From Thalassolituus sp006212115 (GTDB taxonomy: Bacteria; Pseudomonadota; Gammaproteobacteria; Pseudomonadales; Oceanobacteraceae): a DNA stretch of 64,000 nt. Positions 1-9,607 of this stretch are shown here, piece after piece (within the stretch, counting starts at the first letter, position 1; each line of letters opens with the position of its first letter). The translations under genes and the position numbers were made by a program. The notes under the pieces were generated by a model that saw only the letters and a program-made list of their open reading frames with translations, was not told the DNA's origin and made no database searches. The stretch lies in the NCBI RefSeq assembly GCF_040372045.1, contig NZ_BAABWH010000003.1; one strand, written 5' to 3'.

Positions 1-1
1 G

Positions 2-2707
2 AATGACACCCCTGCGGATAACGACGGTGATGGTGTATCGGACGTCAACGACGATGACGACGATAATGACGGCGTGAACGACGAAGATGACGCATTCCCG
101 AATGACGAGACTGAGTCAGAAGACACTGATGGCGACGGGGTTGGTAACAATACCGATACTGACGACGATGGCGATGGTTATTCTGATGAAGACGAAGCTC
201 AGAATGGTACTGATCCGCTGGACCCGAATGACACGCCAGCCGACAACGACGGTGACGGCGTATCGGATATCAATGACGACGACGATGACAACGACGGCGT
301 TTCTGATGAGGATGAAGTGGCTGTTGGAACAGATCCAAATAACCCGGATTCAGATGGCGATGGCGTCGATGACGGCACTGAAATTGGTGACGTAAACAAC
401 CCGAATGACGAAGACGGTGACGGCAATCCAGACGCGCTCGACAATGCGAACGATACCGACCGGGATGGCTTATCGAACTATCTCGAAAGTCTGATTGGTT
501 CAGATCCTGAGTCGCGTGACAGTGATGGAGATAGCTATCGTGACTATGAAGAAATCGCTGTCGTGCTATCGGGTGAAGATATTGACGAAGACGGCATTGA
601 CGATGCACTTGATGCCAGCGTTATTGGTGCGCCAGATCAAAACGGTGATGGCGTTGCTGACTTCGCAATTGCTGATGTTGATGGAGATGGCATCCCTAAT
701 CTGTTGGATACGGACAGTGATAACGATGGTATTGACGATATCAACGAGACGCTGGCGGATGCCGACAGCGATGGTATCCCGGATCTGATTGACCCAGTGT
801 CTGCAACTGGCGGTGGCGACAGTGATGGTGATTACATCCCTGATGCGATTGAGTGTTGCTTTGATACGGATCGCGATGGACAGCCTGATTACATGCAGAC
901 CGACAGTGACAGTGATTTCATTGACGATGTGCTTGAGGCGGGTATCAGCGGAAACGATACGGATCTGGATGGATATGACGACACCTACGACGCAGACGTT
1001 GATGGTGACGGTAACATCGATAACGGACCGGATGGCGATCTCGATGGCCTGAATGATTTCTGGCTACCGATTGATTCTGATGGAGACGGTTTACCGGATT
1101 ACCGTGATACCGACAGTGATAACGACGGCATTCCGGATGAAGAGGAATCTGGTTACGGCGCCTTCCCAGATCGTGATACCGATGGCGATGGCATACCTGA
1201 CCGGGTTGACGGCGACAATGGTGCCGCTGGCGAATCGGGTGGCGACAGCGATGGTGATGGCATCAGTGATGAAGAGGAATGTGCAGCGGGTTATCCGAAT
1301 TGTGAAGACAGTGATGATGACGGTATTCCCGACTACCTCGACGACACGGATGACAGCGTTGATCAGGCACCGGGTAATACCGATACTGACAACGATGGCC
1401 TGAGCGATGAAGATGAAGTCGCGTTGGGTACCGATCCTGAGAATGCCGATTCAGATAATGATGGTGTGTCCGATGGTGATGAGGTGGCAGCGGGTACAGA
1501 TCCTCTTAACCCTGATTCCGATGGAGATGGTATTGAAGACGGTGAAGAAAATACCGACAGCAACAATAATGGAGTGGTCGACAGCAATGAAGGTTATCTC
1601 AGAACATCTACAGGTTCGGGTTCGATGAGCCTGCTGTGGATTGCTCTGGCAGTGTTGCTGGTGCGTCGCCGACATCTGGCTCTTCTGGCTGTGGTTGCGT
1701 CTGTGCCTGCTTGGGCTGTGGAGGCGGATAAAGAGCGCTTTTATGTATTGGGCGCTCTGGAGTACTCCCGGTTTGCACCCATAACCGAAGGTGGTGGCAT
1801 CAAGATCACCGATCGTCATGATTGGGGTGCGGGTCTCGGTCTGGGTTATGACTTGATGGACGATGTTGCGGTTGAATTCACATACTCCAAAAAGGGTGAG
1901 CTTGAAGCCGCGACGGCGGGGAACGATGTCGGCATTGAATACGACGCTGCGGTCCTCTCTGCTAAGTGGGTCCCGGCCTTATGGATCCAGAATCACCGAT
2001 ACGCAGGTGAGTGGCCAGAGAAGTTTAACTGGTATCTCACCGGTGGCGTCAGCCGACTGAATACTTCTGGAGATGCCCTCGCAGAGAGTGAGAACAGCAT
2101 GAACCTGATGTACGGCGCTGGTGTTACGTATGGGCTCACGTCTGATCTCCAGCTACGTGGTTCCATTGATAGACTTTCGGGGGATGTGCTGACGTATGGT
2201 ATCAGTCTGATCTGGTACCCGTTCGCATCGGATACCCGTAGCTGGCAGAGAGAGCCGACTGTTGTTGAGCAGGCGGCTCCGCCAGTCTATACGCCGGTTG
2301 CGGTGGCAGTGCCGAAAGCTGAGCCAATGATTGAGATTGAGCCCACAGCTGCAGGTATCGAAGAAGTGTGTCAGGTTGAGCGGTCACGTGCAGACGTGCT
2401 GTTTAATTACGATTCAGCGCGTTTAAAAGCGGACTTCAACGACAGTCTTGATATGGCTGCCGAAGATTTCTTCTCGTGTCCTGATCTCGAAATTACACTG
2501 ATTGGTTACACCGACAGTCGCGGTTCCAAGCGGTACAATGAAGCATTGGCTCTGCGTCGTTCGGAGGCTGTCGCTCAGTATCTGATGGAGCGTGGCGTGC
2601 CTTCGAATCGGATTGTTAAGATTTCCCGCGGTATTGACGGATCACGAGGTTTGAGTGAAGACGAGAAACGTCGTGTTGAATTGTACTTCGGTGATCACTC
2701 CAACTGA
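2..2707 (+). CDS. TSP3-repeat / OmpA-family fusion surface protein (5' truncated)
   Basis: The reading frame is open from base 2, so the true start lies upstream of the window; an internal GTG at 74 is not the start. Bases 2 to about 1580 encode a long run of Asp-rich thrombospondin type 3 repeats (DSDGDGIPD-like units) that should bind calcium. At about 1610-1670 comes a Gly/Ser stretch, a hydrophobic segment and RRR, resembling a GlyGly-CTERM sorting tail. A second hydrophobic segment ending in AWA follows directly and looks like a signal peptide. The rest is an outer-membrane beta-barrel (about 1730-2240) and an OmpA C-terminal peptidoglycan-binding domain (about 2370-2690) that keeps the GYTD and downstream Arg residues of that family. 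It is a tandem paralogue of the next gene. Likely role: cell-envelope anchor with a calcium-stiffened surface region (inference). Confidence 0.85.
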   Translation, partial: NDTPADNDGDGVSDVNDDDDDNDGVNDEDDAFPNDETESEDTDGDGVGNNTDTDDDGDGYSDEDEAQNGTDPLDPNDTPADNDGDGVSDINDDDDDNDGVSDEDEVAVGTDPNNPDSDGDGVDDGTEIGDVNNPNDEDGDGNPDALDNANDTDRDGLSNYLESLIGSDPESRDSDGDSYRDYEEIAVVLSGEDIDEDGIDDALDASVIGAPDQNGDGVADFAIADVDGDGIPNLLDTDSDNDGIDDINETLADADSDGIPDLIDPVSATGGGDSDGDYIPDAIECCFDTDRDGQPDYMQTDSDSDFIDDVLEAGISGNDTDLDGYDDTYDADVDGDGNIDNGPDGDLDGLNDFWLPIDSDGDGLPDYRDTDSDNDGIPDEEESGYGAFPDRDTDGDGIPDRVDGDNGAAGESGGDSDGDGISDEEECAAGYPNCEDSDDDGIPDYLDDTDDSVDQAPGNTDTDNDGLSDEDEVALGTDPENADSDNDGVSDGDEVAAGTDPLNPDSDGDGIEDGEENTDSNNNGVVDSNEGYLRTSTGSGSMSLLWIALAVLLVRRRHLALLAVVASVPAWAVEADKERFYVLGALEYSRFAPITEGGGIKITDRHDWGAGLGLGYDLMDDVAVEFTYSKKGELEAATAGNDVGIEYDAAVLSAKWVPALWIQNHRYAGEWPEKFNWYLTGGVSRLNTSGDALAESENSMNLMYGAGVTYGLTSDLQLRGSIDRLSGDVLTYGISLIWYPFASDTRSWQREPTVVEQAAPPVYTPVAVAVPKAEPMIEIEPTAAGIEEVCQVERSRADVLFNYDSARLKADFNDSLDMAAEDFFSCPDLEITLIGYTDSRGSKRYNEALALRRSEAVAQYLMERGVPSNRIVKISRGIDGSRGLSEDEKRRVELYFGDHSN

Positions 2708-2757
2708 TTGATTTATCGCCTGTAATTAGTAGCGTGAACAGTCGTAAATCATATGTA

Positions 2758-2790
2758 AGCCCGCAGGTTACAGATTGTAATCTGTGGGCT
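2758..2790 (+). terminator. Hairpin downstream of first TSP3/OmpA gene
   Basis: A 14-bp stem (2758-2771 with 2777-2790) and 5-nt loop. Two G-U pairs form only in the plus-strand RNA, which fits a terminator for the preceding gene. The U-tract is poor (CCCUUCAU), so it may be a processing or stability hairpin instead. Confidence 0.5.
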
Positions 2791-2892
2791 CCCTTCATAA
2801 TATAAGCGTCTACCGCCACTGTTGCCGGCAACCAACAATAATAATGTTTAGCTGGCAGTCACTCCTCTAGTGGTTGGGACGGAGATTATTGT

Positions 2893-5800
2893 ATGAAGGC
2901 GCTTCCATGGTCTGCAGCTCGATCCGTGCTGTTGCTGTCTGTTTTTTCTATTCCTGTATCGGCCGCTTCGGTACCAGGTGGTGTTAGTGAAGACTCCCTG
3001 GGATTGTGGTTGAAGTCTGACGACGCCATTGTGCGGTATGGTGCGGACGGCTGGGATGCCTGGAAAGATCACTCACCGAATGCCAATGATGTTGAGGCCG
3101 TGGTAGAAGGCAGTGCCTCAGATTGGGCGTTGAGTCCTGCCGACGCTGAACATAACTTCCACCCATTCACCACCGGTTACAGCAACGAGCGACTGTTTCA
3201 CGATAACGATGCTTCCTTCACATCGTCTTCTGAAGAAGTTACCCCCGCGACTATGATTGCGATCACCAGAATGACTGCCTTGCCAGATACCGACAGTGTC
3301 GCGCGTGTCATGGGCGTCTCTAACAATGTCCTCTGGTATCAGGGTAACGAGCCCGGAATGTCTGTGACAGGCAGTGATAACGATTATCCCGGCAGGTTAC
3401 AACTTCGCCTGACAACAGACGGTTCGATCATTCCAGATTATCTGTATACATCTGAGATACCACTGGGACAAACCGCCCTGAATACCGCGATGATAGGTGG
3501 AACAAACAATACTGAAGTTCAGGTTGGTATCAATGATGAGTTCTCATTCAGTCAGATTGATGACCCAGCACTGACAGGCGGTAATCGCTTCTCTCTCGGA
3601 TACGGCACATATTACGACGCTGCTGTCCCATTCAATGGCGATATTATGGAAGTCCTGTGGTTCACGGAGGCACTCTCTGATGATGAGCTACGTCGTGTTC
3701 ACAGCTACCTTGCGGTTAAGCACGGTATTTCTTTGTCGGGTGATTATCTCGCTTCCGATAGCGCAGTTGTATGGGACGCGGCTCTGGCGCCTGCGTTTAA
3801 TAACGATGTGTTTGGTCTGGCGCGGGACGATGCCAGTGATCTGGATCAGCGCGTGTCGCGTGCGGTTGCCTCGTCTGTTCTGACGATGGCTACGGAGTCA
3901 GATTTTGTGTCGGCCAACGACGGTTCCCGGGCGGCGATTGATGCGTTAGATAGCTATACATACACCTACCATCTGACAGGGCACAATAACGCAGCCGCGA
4001 GCTTCTCTTCGGGGAACGTCAGCTATCCGTATAGCAGCCGTTTAGCTCGTTCATGGGTTTATCAAACAGTAGGGCATGCTCAGCCTGTGTCTTTGAAGTT
4101 TGCACTGCCTTCAGTGACGCCGGGAACGCGCGCTTACCTGATTCGCCGTAACGGCAGTTCGGACTTCACTACTGCTCAAGTACTGGGTGAGGTTGATCTT
4201 GCGACGGGTGAGATTGATGGCGTACTGCTGAATCACAATGACTATTTTACTGTCGCGCTCACCCTCGACTCCGATGAAGATGGCGTGATAGATCCCGATG
4301 ATGCATTCCCTACCGACCCGAATGAAACCCTTGATACCGATGGCGATGGCATCGGGAACAATGCAGATACTGACGACGATGGTGACTCCTACTCGGACAC
4401 GGACGAAGTCGCTGCGGGTTCTGATCCTTTAGACGATACAAGCGTCCCAGCAGACAACGACAACGACGGTGTGTCCGATTTTACCGATGACGATGACGAT
4501 AACGACGGTTTGTCCGACGCAGATGAAGCGATGGTGGGCAGTGATCCACTGAATCCTGACTCTGACAATGATGGTGTGTTGGACGGCGCGGAAGTAGGGG
4601 GCGATGCCAGCACGCCGCGCGATTCTGATGACGATGGGGTTGCGGATGTATTTTCACCCTTTAATGATTCGGATCAGGATGGACTGTCCAACTACGTTGA
4701 AGTGCTTATTGGCTCGAATCCGAATGCCCGTGACTCAGACGGTGACGACTTCCGTGATGACGAAGAGCTCGCTGTTATGTTGTCTGGTATCGATAGTGAC
4801 GGTGACGGCATCGACGATGCAATGGATGCTGACACGACCTCTGCTCCGGATACGAACGCGGACGGAATAGCGGATTTTGCTATCCGTGATACCGATGATA
4901 ACGGTACACCGGATCTGTTGGATAACGACAGTGATGCAGACGGGCTGGATGACGTTGAAGAGACTCTGAACGATTCCGATAACGATGGCATTGCTGATGT
5001 GGTTGACCCTGCGAACGTAACAGGCGGCGGTGACAGTGATGCGGATGGCGTACCGGATGCGCTTGAATGTTGCCGCGACAGTGATTGGGATGCGGTTCCG
5101 GATTATATGGAGCCTGACAGTGACGGTGATTTCGTACCTGATGCCTACGAGGCGGGTATTCAGACGCGCATGGACTCGGATGGCGATGGTTACGACGACG
5201 TGTACGATGCTGATGTAAATGGTGACGGCGACATCGACAACGGCCCTGATGCCGACGCCGATGGCATTCGCGATGATTGGATATTATTGGATACAGACGG
5301 CGATGGTCTCCCGGACCTGGCTGATGCGGACAGTGATAACGATGGTGTCAGCGACGAAGAGGAAACCTTCTTTGGTACTGCACTGACGGACGATGCGGAT
5401 GGTGATGGCATTCCCTCTCAAGTCGATGCATCACAAGGTGAGAACGGTGGCGACAGCGACAATGATGGTCTGACGGATATGGAAGAATGCCCTGAGGGCT
5501 ATCCGCTCTGTCGTGACACGGACAGCAACGGCACGCCAGATTATATGTCTCTGGACAGTGATGGCGATGGCATTAACGATGGCGACGATCTCGATACAGC
5601 TCCGGGTGGCGGCGATTCCGATGGTGATGGCGTAGGTGATGCGGAGGAATGTCCAAACGGCAGTGAGTGTCCCGACAGTGATGGCGACGGCGTCCCGGAC
5701 TACCTTGATTCTGATACACAATACGAAGCCCCAGAGCAGCCTGCGGAAGAACAGCCAGAAGAGCAAGCGCCCGCCGCACAAGCACTGAAAGACCATATGA

Positions 5801-6873
5801 CAGCATCAACTGGTGTAGGCAGCATCGGTTGGGTGTGGATGTTGGCCGCAGTTACTTTACTGCGCCGTCGAGTAGTTCAGGTGGTGCTGGCCAGTGTTGG
5901 GTTGCTTGCATACGCATCTGCTCAGGCAGAGTGGTCCAATGACCGACTGTATTTTTCTGGCGCTGCAGAAGTATCCCGGTTCAGTCCTGTGACAGAGGAC
6001 AGTGTCTATGAGGTGACGGATCGACACGACTGGGGTGTGAGTCTCGGAGCGGGCTACGATATTCTCGATCAATGGGCACTTGAGGTCGATTTTAGTCAGA
6101 AGGGCGAATTACAGGCGACCAGAGACGATGTTGTCGAAAACTCGGCATACAGCTTTGCATCGGCCTCAGTGGCTTGGTACCCGTCCATCTGGTACAGCAA
6201 CCGCCGTTACGATGACACCTGGCCACACAAGTTAAACTGGTTTTTATCGAGCGGCGTTAGCCGCATGTTCATTTCTGGTTCGGCGGATACTGAACTGGAG
6301 AACAGTATCAATATATCGCTGGGCGCAGGTGTCACCTATGGGTTGTCATCTGGAGTGGAGTTACGAGGAACGGCAGAAAGGCTGTCCGGTGATGTATTCA
6401 GCTGGGGCCTCGGAATGACCTGGTATCCGTTTGCGCCTGCTAATCGCGGCGAGGCAGGGCGACCACTTCGTGTGGAGGAGGAGTCTCAGCCTCTTTATCA
6501 ACCTTATCAGGTCGCAAGCCAGCGTGTTGCTCGTTCTCACGTTGCGGATTGTGGTCTCGAATTGCGTACTGCACAGGTTGAGTTTGCCGAGCGCTCGTAT
6601 CTCCTGCAGCGTGAATACTTCGATGAGTTGAATGCGATCAGCGATACCTTCTTTAAGTGCCCCGGCATCACTCTTGTTGTCGTTGGTACGGGTGAAAGCG
6701 AAGGAATGGAGCAGGATTCGCGCCGCGAAGATTATGCGTATCAGCGTGCTCGTGCCGTGTTCCAGTATTTGGTGCGCCGTGGAGTACCATCCAATCGGGT
6801 TGTGATTTCAACCAGACCATTGCCTTCGGATGACGCACCAGAACATCGTGCAGAAGTGTTTTTCGCCCGCTGA
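2893..6873 (+). CDS. LamG-like / TSP3-repeat / OmpA-family fusion surface protein
   Basis: A protein of 1326 residues starting at ATG 2893 behind a GGAG element. Residues 1-24 are a signal peptide ending VSA. Residues about 30-260 resemble a LamG/concanavalin-like fold followed by a DUF8202-like segment (RRVHSYLAVKHGISL, then FNNDVFGLARDD). Residues about 455-950 are Asp-rich TSP3 calcium-binding repeats. At about 974-990 there is a CTERM-like hydrophobic stretch ending LLRRR, then a second hydrophobic segment ending AQA. Residues about 1014-1190 form a barrel homologous to that of the upstream gene, and 1225-1326 are an OmpA-like domain. In that last domain the GYTD motif of the paralogue has become GTGES, so peptidoglycan binding may be weakened. 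It is a tandem paralogue of the upstream gene. Confidence 0.85.
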   Translation: MKALPWSAARSVLLLSVFSIPVSAASVPGGVSEDSLGLWLKSDDAIVRYGADGWDAWKDHSPNANDVEAVVEGSASDWALSPADAEHNFHPFTTGYSNERLFHDNDASFTSSSEEVTPATMIAITRMTALPDTDSVARVMGVSNNVLWYQGNEPGMSVTGSDNDYPGRLQLRLTTDGSIIPDYLYTSEIPLGQTALNTAMIGGTNNTEVQVGINDEFSFSQIDDPALTGGNRFSLGYGTYYDAAVPFNGDIMEVLWFTEALSDDELRRVHSYLAVKHGISLSGDYLASDSAVVWDAALAPAFNNDVFGLARDDASDLDQRVSRAVASSVLTMATESDFVSANDGSRAAIDALDSYTYTYHLTGHNNAAASFSSGNVSYPYSSRLARSWVYQTVGHAQPVSLKFALPSVTPGTRAYLIRRNGSSDFTTAQVLGEVDLATGEIDGVLLNHNDYFTVALTLDSDEDGVIDPDDAFPTDPNETLDTDGDGIGNNADTDDDGDSYSDTDEVAAGSDPLDDTSVPADNDNDGVSDFTDDDDDNDGLSDADEAMVGSDPLNPDSDNDGVLDGAEVGGDASTPRDSDDDGVADVFSPFNDSDQDGLSNYVEVLIGSNPNARDSDGDDFRDDEELAVMLSGIDSDGDGIDDAMDADTTSAPDTNADGIADFAIRDTDDNGTPDLLDNDSDADGLDDVEETLNDSDNDGIADVVDPANVTGGGDSDADGVPDALECCRDSDWDAVPDYMEPDSDGDFVPDAYEAGIQTRMDSDGDGYDDVYDADVNGDGDIDNGPDADADGIRDDWILLDTDGDGLPDLADADSDNDGVSDEEETFFGTALTDDADGDGIPSQVDASQGENGGDSDNDGLTDMEECPEGYPLCRDTDSNGTPDYMSLDSDGDGINDGDDLDTAPGGGDSDGDGVGDAEECPNGSECPDSDGDGVPDYLDSDTQYEAPEQPAEEQPEEQAPAAQALKDHMTASTGVGSIGWVWMLAAVTLLRRRVVQVVLASVGLLAYASAQAEWSNDRLYFSGAAEVSRFSPVTEDSVYEVTDRHDWGVSLGAGYDILDQWALEVDFSQKGELQATRDDVVENSAYSFASASVAWYPSIWYSNRRYDDTWPHKLNWFLSSGVSRMFISGSADTELENSINISLGAGVTYGLSSGVELRGTAERLSGDVFSWGLGMTWYPFAPANRGEAGRPLRVEEESQPLYQPYQVASQRVARSHVADCGLELRTAQVEFAERSYLLQREYFDELNAISDTFFKCPGITLVVVGTGESEGMEQDSRREDYAYQRARAVFQYLVRRGVPSNRVVISTRPLPSDDAPEHRAEVFFAR

Positions 6874-6887
6874 GCACGGGCGAAAAA
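6859..6887. repeat. Perfect inverted repeat spanning a stop codon between convergent genes
   Basis: An 11-bp perfect inverted repeat (TTTTTCGCCCG / CGGGCGAAAAA) with a 7-nt loop that contains the stop codon region of the TSP3/OmpA gene. The T-run is on the 5' side of the stem on both strands, so it is not a classic intrinsic terminator. It may mark the boundary between the convergent surface-protein gene and pepA. Confidence 0.45.
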
Positions 6888-6893
6888 GGTTGC

Positions 6894-8363
6894 TTAGGCT
6901 ATTTTGTTGAGCAGGTAGGTTGTCAGAAGAGGAACCGGACGACCACTTGCTCCTTTACTTGTGCCATCGCCTCCCCAAGCTGGGCCAGCAATATCAACAT
7001 GCGCCCAACGTGTGTCCTGAGTGAAGCGCGACAGGAAGCACGCCGCTGTGGTCGCGCCAGCTAGCGGTCCACCAATGTTGGCGATATCGGCGAAGTTGCT
7101 ATCAAGCAGAGACTGATAGTCATCTTCCAGTGGTAAGCGCCATACACGGTCATTCGTATACAAGCCTGCAGAAGTCAGCTCTTCAGCCAGATCTTCATCA
7201 TTGGTGAATAAGCCGGAGTTTACTTTCCCTAGCGCGGCCATGCAGGCGCCGGTGAGGGTGGCGATATCGACGCAGGTTTGTGGTTTGTAATCACGGATGC
7301 CCAATGTGAGCGCATCACACAGAACAAGGCGTCCTTCCGCATCCGTGTTCAAGATTTCAACCGTCTGACCTGACAGCGTTGTGACAACATCACCGGGCTT
7401 GCTGGCATCGCCTGCTGGCATGTTTTCAGCGCTGGTAATGATTGCGACCACATTGATAGCCGGTTTTAGTTCGGCGAGTGTTTTCATCGTACCGAGTACT
7501 GAAGCAGCGCCACACATGTCGTACTTCATTTCGTCCATTTTCGCGCCCGGCTTCAGGCTGATACCGCCCGTATCGAACGTGATACCTTTACCCACCAACA
7601 TGTGAGGGGCCTCATCTCCGGCACCTTTGTATTCCATGATGATGACTTTTCCGGGTTCGGAGGAGCCTTTGGATACTGAATAGAATGCACCCGCACCCAT
7701 CTCTTCCATTTCTTTTTCATCGTACACTTTGCAGGTAAAACCGGCCGCAGCAGAGAGCTGTTCTGCTTGTTCAGCGAGGTACGCTGGAGTACAGATGTTG
7801 GGCGGCATATTACCCAGTTCTTTTGCGTAAGATGTACCCAGACCTTTGGCATCGGCGACGACCAGAGCGGAGGTCACATCGTCGCCAATCCAGGTAATGC
7901 CATCGAGTTTTGGTCCGGCTTCTTTACCGGGCAGTGTCGCGATGAATTTATATTCTGCGCCATGAACCGCCAGCACCAGTTGTTCTGCCCACCAGGCTTG
8001 TGGTCGGTTAACAGACGTCAGAGCAGTCAGGTCAATGGCTGCCGTGCCCGCTTTGCCAGAAATCGCTTTCGCTGCAGCAGTAACCACTTTGTTCGCTTCC
8101 ACGGCATTCAGTGTTGCGTTTGCTTCACCCGCACCTACGACAACAACACGATCTGCACTTACGCCATTGAGTCCGTATAAAGTGATACTTGAACCCAGTG
8201 CACCACTTGCATCTTTGGCATCAATTCTGGCCTGTATTGCGCCGCCAGAGGCCGTATCTACCGCTTTCGCCGCCTCTGAGAGCGCGCCATCGGCATCAAT
8301 TGTGACGACCAGAGTGTCGGTGGTAACCGCAGCAGCGTTACCGGTGTAAATCTGAAATTCCAT
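6894..8363 (-). CDS. pepA: Leucyl aminopeptidase (M17 family)
   Basis: A 489-residue cytosolic M17 metallopeptidase that removes N-terminal residues from peptides; in some bacteria PepA also binds DNA. The family signature NTDAEGRL is present, as is the metal/catalytic segment GKGITFDTGGISLKP. The length is close to E. coli PepA (about 500 residues). The ATG at 8363 is preceded by AAGGAG. It is divergent from lptF, the usual gammaproteobacterial arrangement. Confidence 0.96.
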   Translation of the reverse strand: MEFQIYTGNAAAVTTDTLVVTIDADGALSEAAKAVDTASGGAIQARIDAKDASGALGSSITLYGLNGVSADRVVVVGAGEANATLNAVEANKVVTAAAKAISGKAGTAAIDLTALTSVNRPQAWWAEQLVLAVHGAEYKFIATLPGKEAGPKLDGITWIGDDVTSALVVADAKGLGTSYAKELGNMPPNICTPAYLAEQAEQLSAAAGFTCKVYDEKEMEEMGAGAFYSVSKGSSEPGKVIIMEYKGAGDEAPHMLVGKGITFDTGGISLKPGAKMDEMKYDMCGAASVLGTMKTLAELKPAINVVAIITSAENMPAGDASKPGDVVTTLSGQTVEILNTDAEGRLVLCDALTLGIRDYKPQTCVDIATLTGACMAALGKVNSGLFTNDEDLAEELTSAGLYTNDRVWRLPLEDDYQSLLDSNFADIANIGGPLAGATTAACFLSRFTQDTRWAHVDIAGPAWGGDGTSKGASGRPVPLLTTYLLNKIA

Positions 8364-8536
8364 GGATGCTCCTTACAGGGCAGATTCGTTGGTAATAAAA
8401 TGAAAACCTGAAGTATCAGTGTGTGGGCTGACAGCGAAAATACAAGGTGTTGGGGTAACGGTAGCGAAAAAAAACAGTACAATGCTGCACTGTTTACTGT
8501 TGCCGGTGTGCAACACCATCAGGGGCGTTATACCGT

Positions 8537-9607
8537 TTGATCTTATTCCGATATTTATCCCGTGAATTGCTGACGACCATGGCAGCCGTGACGCTCGTCT
8601 TGTTGATGATCATGATGAGTGGGCGTCTGATTAATCAGCTGGCCTCAGCAGCTGCAGGTGAAATTCCCCTCGAAGTTGTTTTCTTCACTCTGCTTCTGCG
8701 CATGCCGTCTTTCCTTGAAATGATTTTACCGATGGCACTCTTTATCTCGGTGCTGCTCTCTTACGGGCGCATGTACGCAGAAAACGAGATGAGTGTCCTC
8801 TCTGCGACGGGCTTTTCGGAACGTCGCCTCCTTGCTTACACCATGATTCCCGGTTTTGCCGTGATGTCGGTGGTTGGTACATTTTCTCTGTACCTGAGTC
8901 CTCTTGGTGCAGAGAAAATGGAAGATCTCTATGAGAAGCAAGCCGAGATGACCGAGTTTGAATTACTGGTCCCCGGGCGTTTTCAAAGTATGAAGAAAGG
9001 CTCGCGGGTCACGTACACTGAGTCGTTATCCAGTGATAAGACAGTGATGCAGCAGGTGTTTATCGCGGATGGCGATACCCTGATGTTGGCAGATGAAGGA
9101 AGCCAGTATTTCAGTCCTGAGACTGGCTCCCGGTTTCTGGAGCTCCATAACGGTCGGCGGTTTGACCTCGACCCCGAAACAGCAGGTTTACAGGTGCTTG
9201 AGTTTGAGCGCTACGGTGTGAAAATCGCTGATGAATCCGAAGAGCGACGTAAAGTACGGAAAGATGCCGTATCAACCCTCGACTTGCTGTCTTCTACCGA
9301 TCCTAAGTTTCAGGCGCAGCTGCACTGGCGGGTTTCGTTGATTGTTATGGTGCCGATTCTGGTGCTGATTGCCTTTCCTCTCTCCAAGGTCAGCCCGAGG
9401 CAGGGCCGATTTGCACGTATGTTCCCAGCCATCATCCTGTTTATGGTGTACATCTCACTGCTGATTGCAATGCGCGGAATGCTAGAGAAGGAGCGCGTTC
9501 CCGCTGTGGCAATGTGGGCGCTGCATGGGGTTTATCTCTTGATTGGCCTGGCGTTATTGATTGGGCCGGAACTTCTCCGTCGTCGTCACGCGGGGAGAAT
9601 GCTATGA
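8537..9607 (+). CDS. lptF: LPS export ABC transporter permease LptF
   Basis: A 356-residue inner-membrane permease of the LptB2FG complex, which extracts lipopolysaccharide from the inner membrane and passes it to LptC/A/D. The N-terminus (MILFRYLSRELL) and the C-terminal VSPRQGR segment match the family. Three hydrophobic segments lie on each side of a periplasmic beta-jellyroll region (about residues 115-270). The start is a TTG at 8537, chosen because it gives the conserved N-terminus; an AGGGG lies about 11 nt upstream. The stop overlaps lptG by ATGA. Confidence 0.95.
   Translation: MILFRYLSRELLTTMAAVTLVLLMIMMSGRLINQLASAAAGEIPLEVVFFTLLLRMPSFLEMILPMALFISVLLSYGRMYAENEMSVLSATGFSERRLLAYTMIPGFAVMSVVGTFSLYLSPLGAEKMEDLYEKQAEMTEFELLVPGRFQSMKKGSRVTYTESLSSDKTVMQQVFIADGDTLMLADEGSQYFSPETGSRFLELHNGRRFDLDPETAGLQVLEFERYGVKIADESEERRKVRKDAVSTLDLLSSTDPKFQAQLHWRVSLIVMVPILVLIAFPLSKVSPRQGRFARMFPAIILFMVYISLLIAMRGMLEKERVPAVAMWALHGVYLLIGLALLIGPELLRRRHAGRML

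Noticed and set aside
80..1580. Periodic DNA repeats that could suggest a CRISPR array
   Set aside because: They are codons for Asp-rich TSP3 protein repeats in one long open frame; repeat lengths vary and there are no unique spacers.
6859..6887. Canonical bidirectional terminator
   Set aside because: The T-run lies on the 5' side of the stem on both strands, so no U-tract follows the hairpin.
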